A DNA stretch of 41,202 bases, taken from assembly GCA_017883205.1 (NCBI GenBank), contig JADGNZ010000054.1, positions 1 through 41,202 of the forward strand. The letters are read 5' to 3'. Shown here one piece after another: positions 41,200-41,202 of the stretch. Numbering within the stretch: the stretch's first letter is position 1; each line of letters opens with the position of its first letter. The notes beneath the pieces were generated by a model. The model saw only the letters and a program-made list of their open reading frames with translations, made no database searches and was not told where the DNA came from. A program made the position numbers and the translations under genes. The DNA comes from Thermoanaerobaculia bacterium (lineage in GTDB: Bacteria; Acidobacteriota; Thermoanaerobaculia; Gp7-AA8).

Positions 41200-41202
41200 A
41201 TG
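41200..41202 (+). CDS. Start codon of a gene continuing beyond the window
   Basis: The window ends with an ATG preceded by AAGGAGGAACGGGTC, a strong ribosome binding site at good spacing. Only the first codon is present, so the product cannot be named. Its upstream region begins right after the REP cluster. Confidence 0.55.

Noticed and set aside
40890-41201. Minus-strand open frame of 103 residues at the window end
   Set aside because: It is composed almost wholly of REP units read through and lacks any family pattern.

Overview
The window is GC-rich, densely coding bacterial chromosome. No rRNA or tRNA gene is present, so the organism is inferred only from gene content. An S55 (SpoIVB-type) peptidase outside any sporulation context, a DUF4388-SPOR protein, a MacAB-like exporter followed by an NtrC-type two-component pair, and a heavy load of short palindromic repeats all suggest an Acidobacteriota-like, Gram-negative-type bacterium (moderate confidence).

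Layout. 1-6140: a repeat element, a GNAT acetyltransferase, an M48 membrane protease, a two-gene secreted/outer-membrane-like unit and a GAF plus HD-GYP signalling protein. 6141-7634: an unusual array of 21-bp repeats, seven of which carry the palindrome CAGTTAACTG at exact 21-bp spacing, then an unrecognised gene with a clear terminator. 7635-17051: a MacAB-type export operon (HlyD adaptor, ATPase, two FtsX-like permeases), an NtrC-type response regulator and a sensor kinase. Between regulator and kinase sit two AT-richer overlapping genes (13804-15536) that look transferred: a short protein with an SLOG/nucleoside-deoxyribosyltransferase-like DSPGSIAE motif and a winged-helix-like protein. 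This pair is the best candidate for an undescribed system here.

17081-28902: a secreted S55 peptidase whose motifs run in the opposite order to SpoIVB, a secreted propeller-like protein, a dolichyl-phosphate-glucosyltransferase-like GT2, a serine esterase, uvrC, a tightly coupled DUF4388-SPOR / DUF4126 / NYN-nuclease operon and a small zinc-ribbon membrane protein. 28903-30699 has no protein gene: it holds a REPIN-like repeat, the RNase P RNA gene (rnpB), a second 21-bp tandem array of about 22 GC-rich copies and another inverted repeat.

30700-41202: an LD-carboxypeptidase overlapping a CNBD-FHA protein, recG overlapping an FRG-domain gene, an orphan antitoxin whose toxin appears to be cut off by a palindromic repeat, an aldo/keto reductase, an M13 metallopeptidase with a strong terminator, a vapBC module with an operator-like inverted repeat, and an IS200-like (RAYT-type) transposase gene between about 100-bp inverted repeats and a cluster of REP units. 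The last three bases are the start codon of a further gene with a good ribosome binding site.

At least nine families of short palindromic repeats recur in the window, several inside or at the ends of genes. Many long open frames on the opposite strands are artefacts of high GC or of these repeats and were not annotated.
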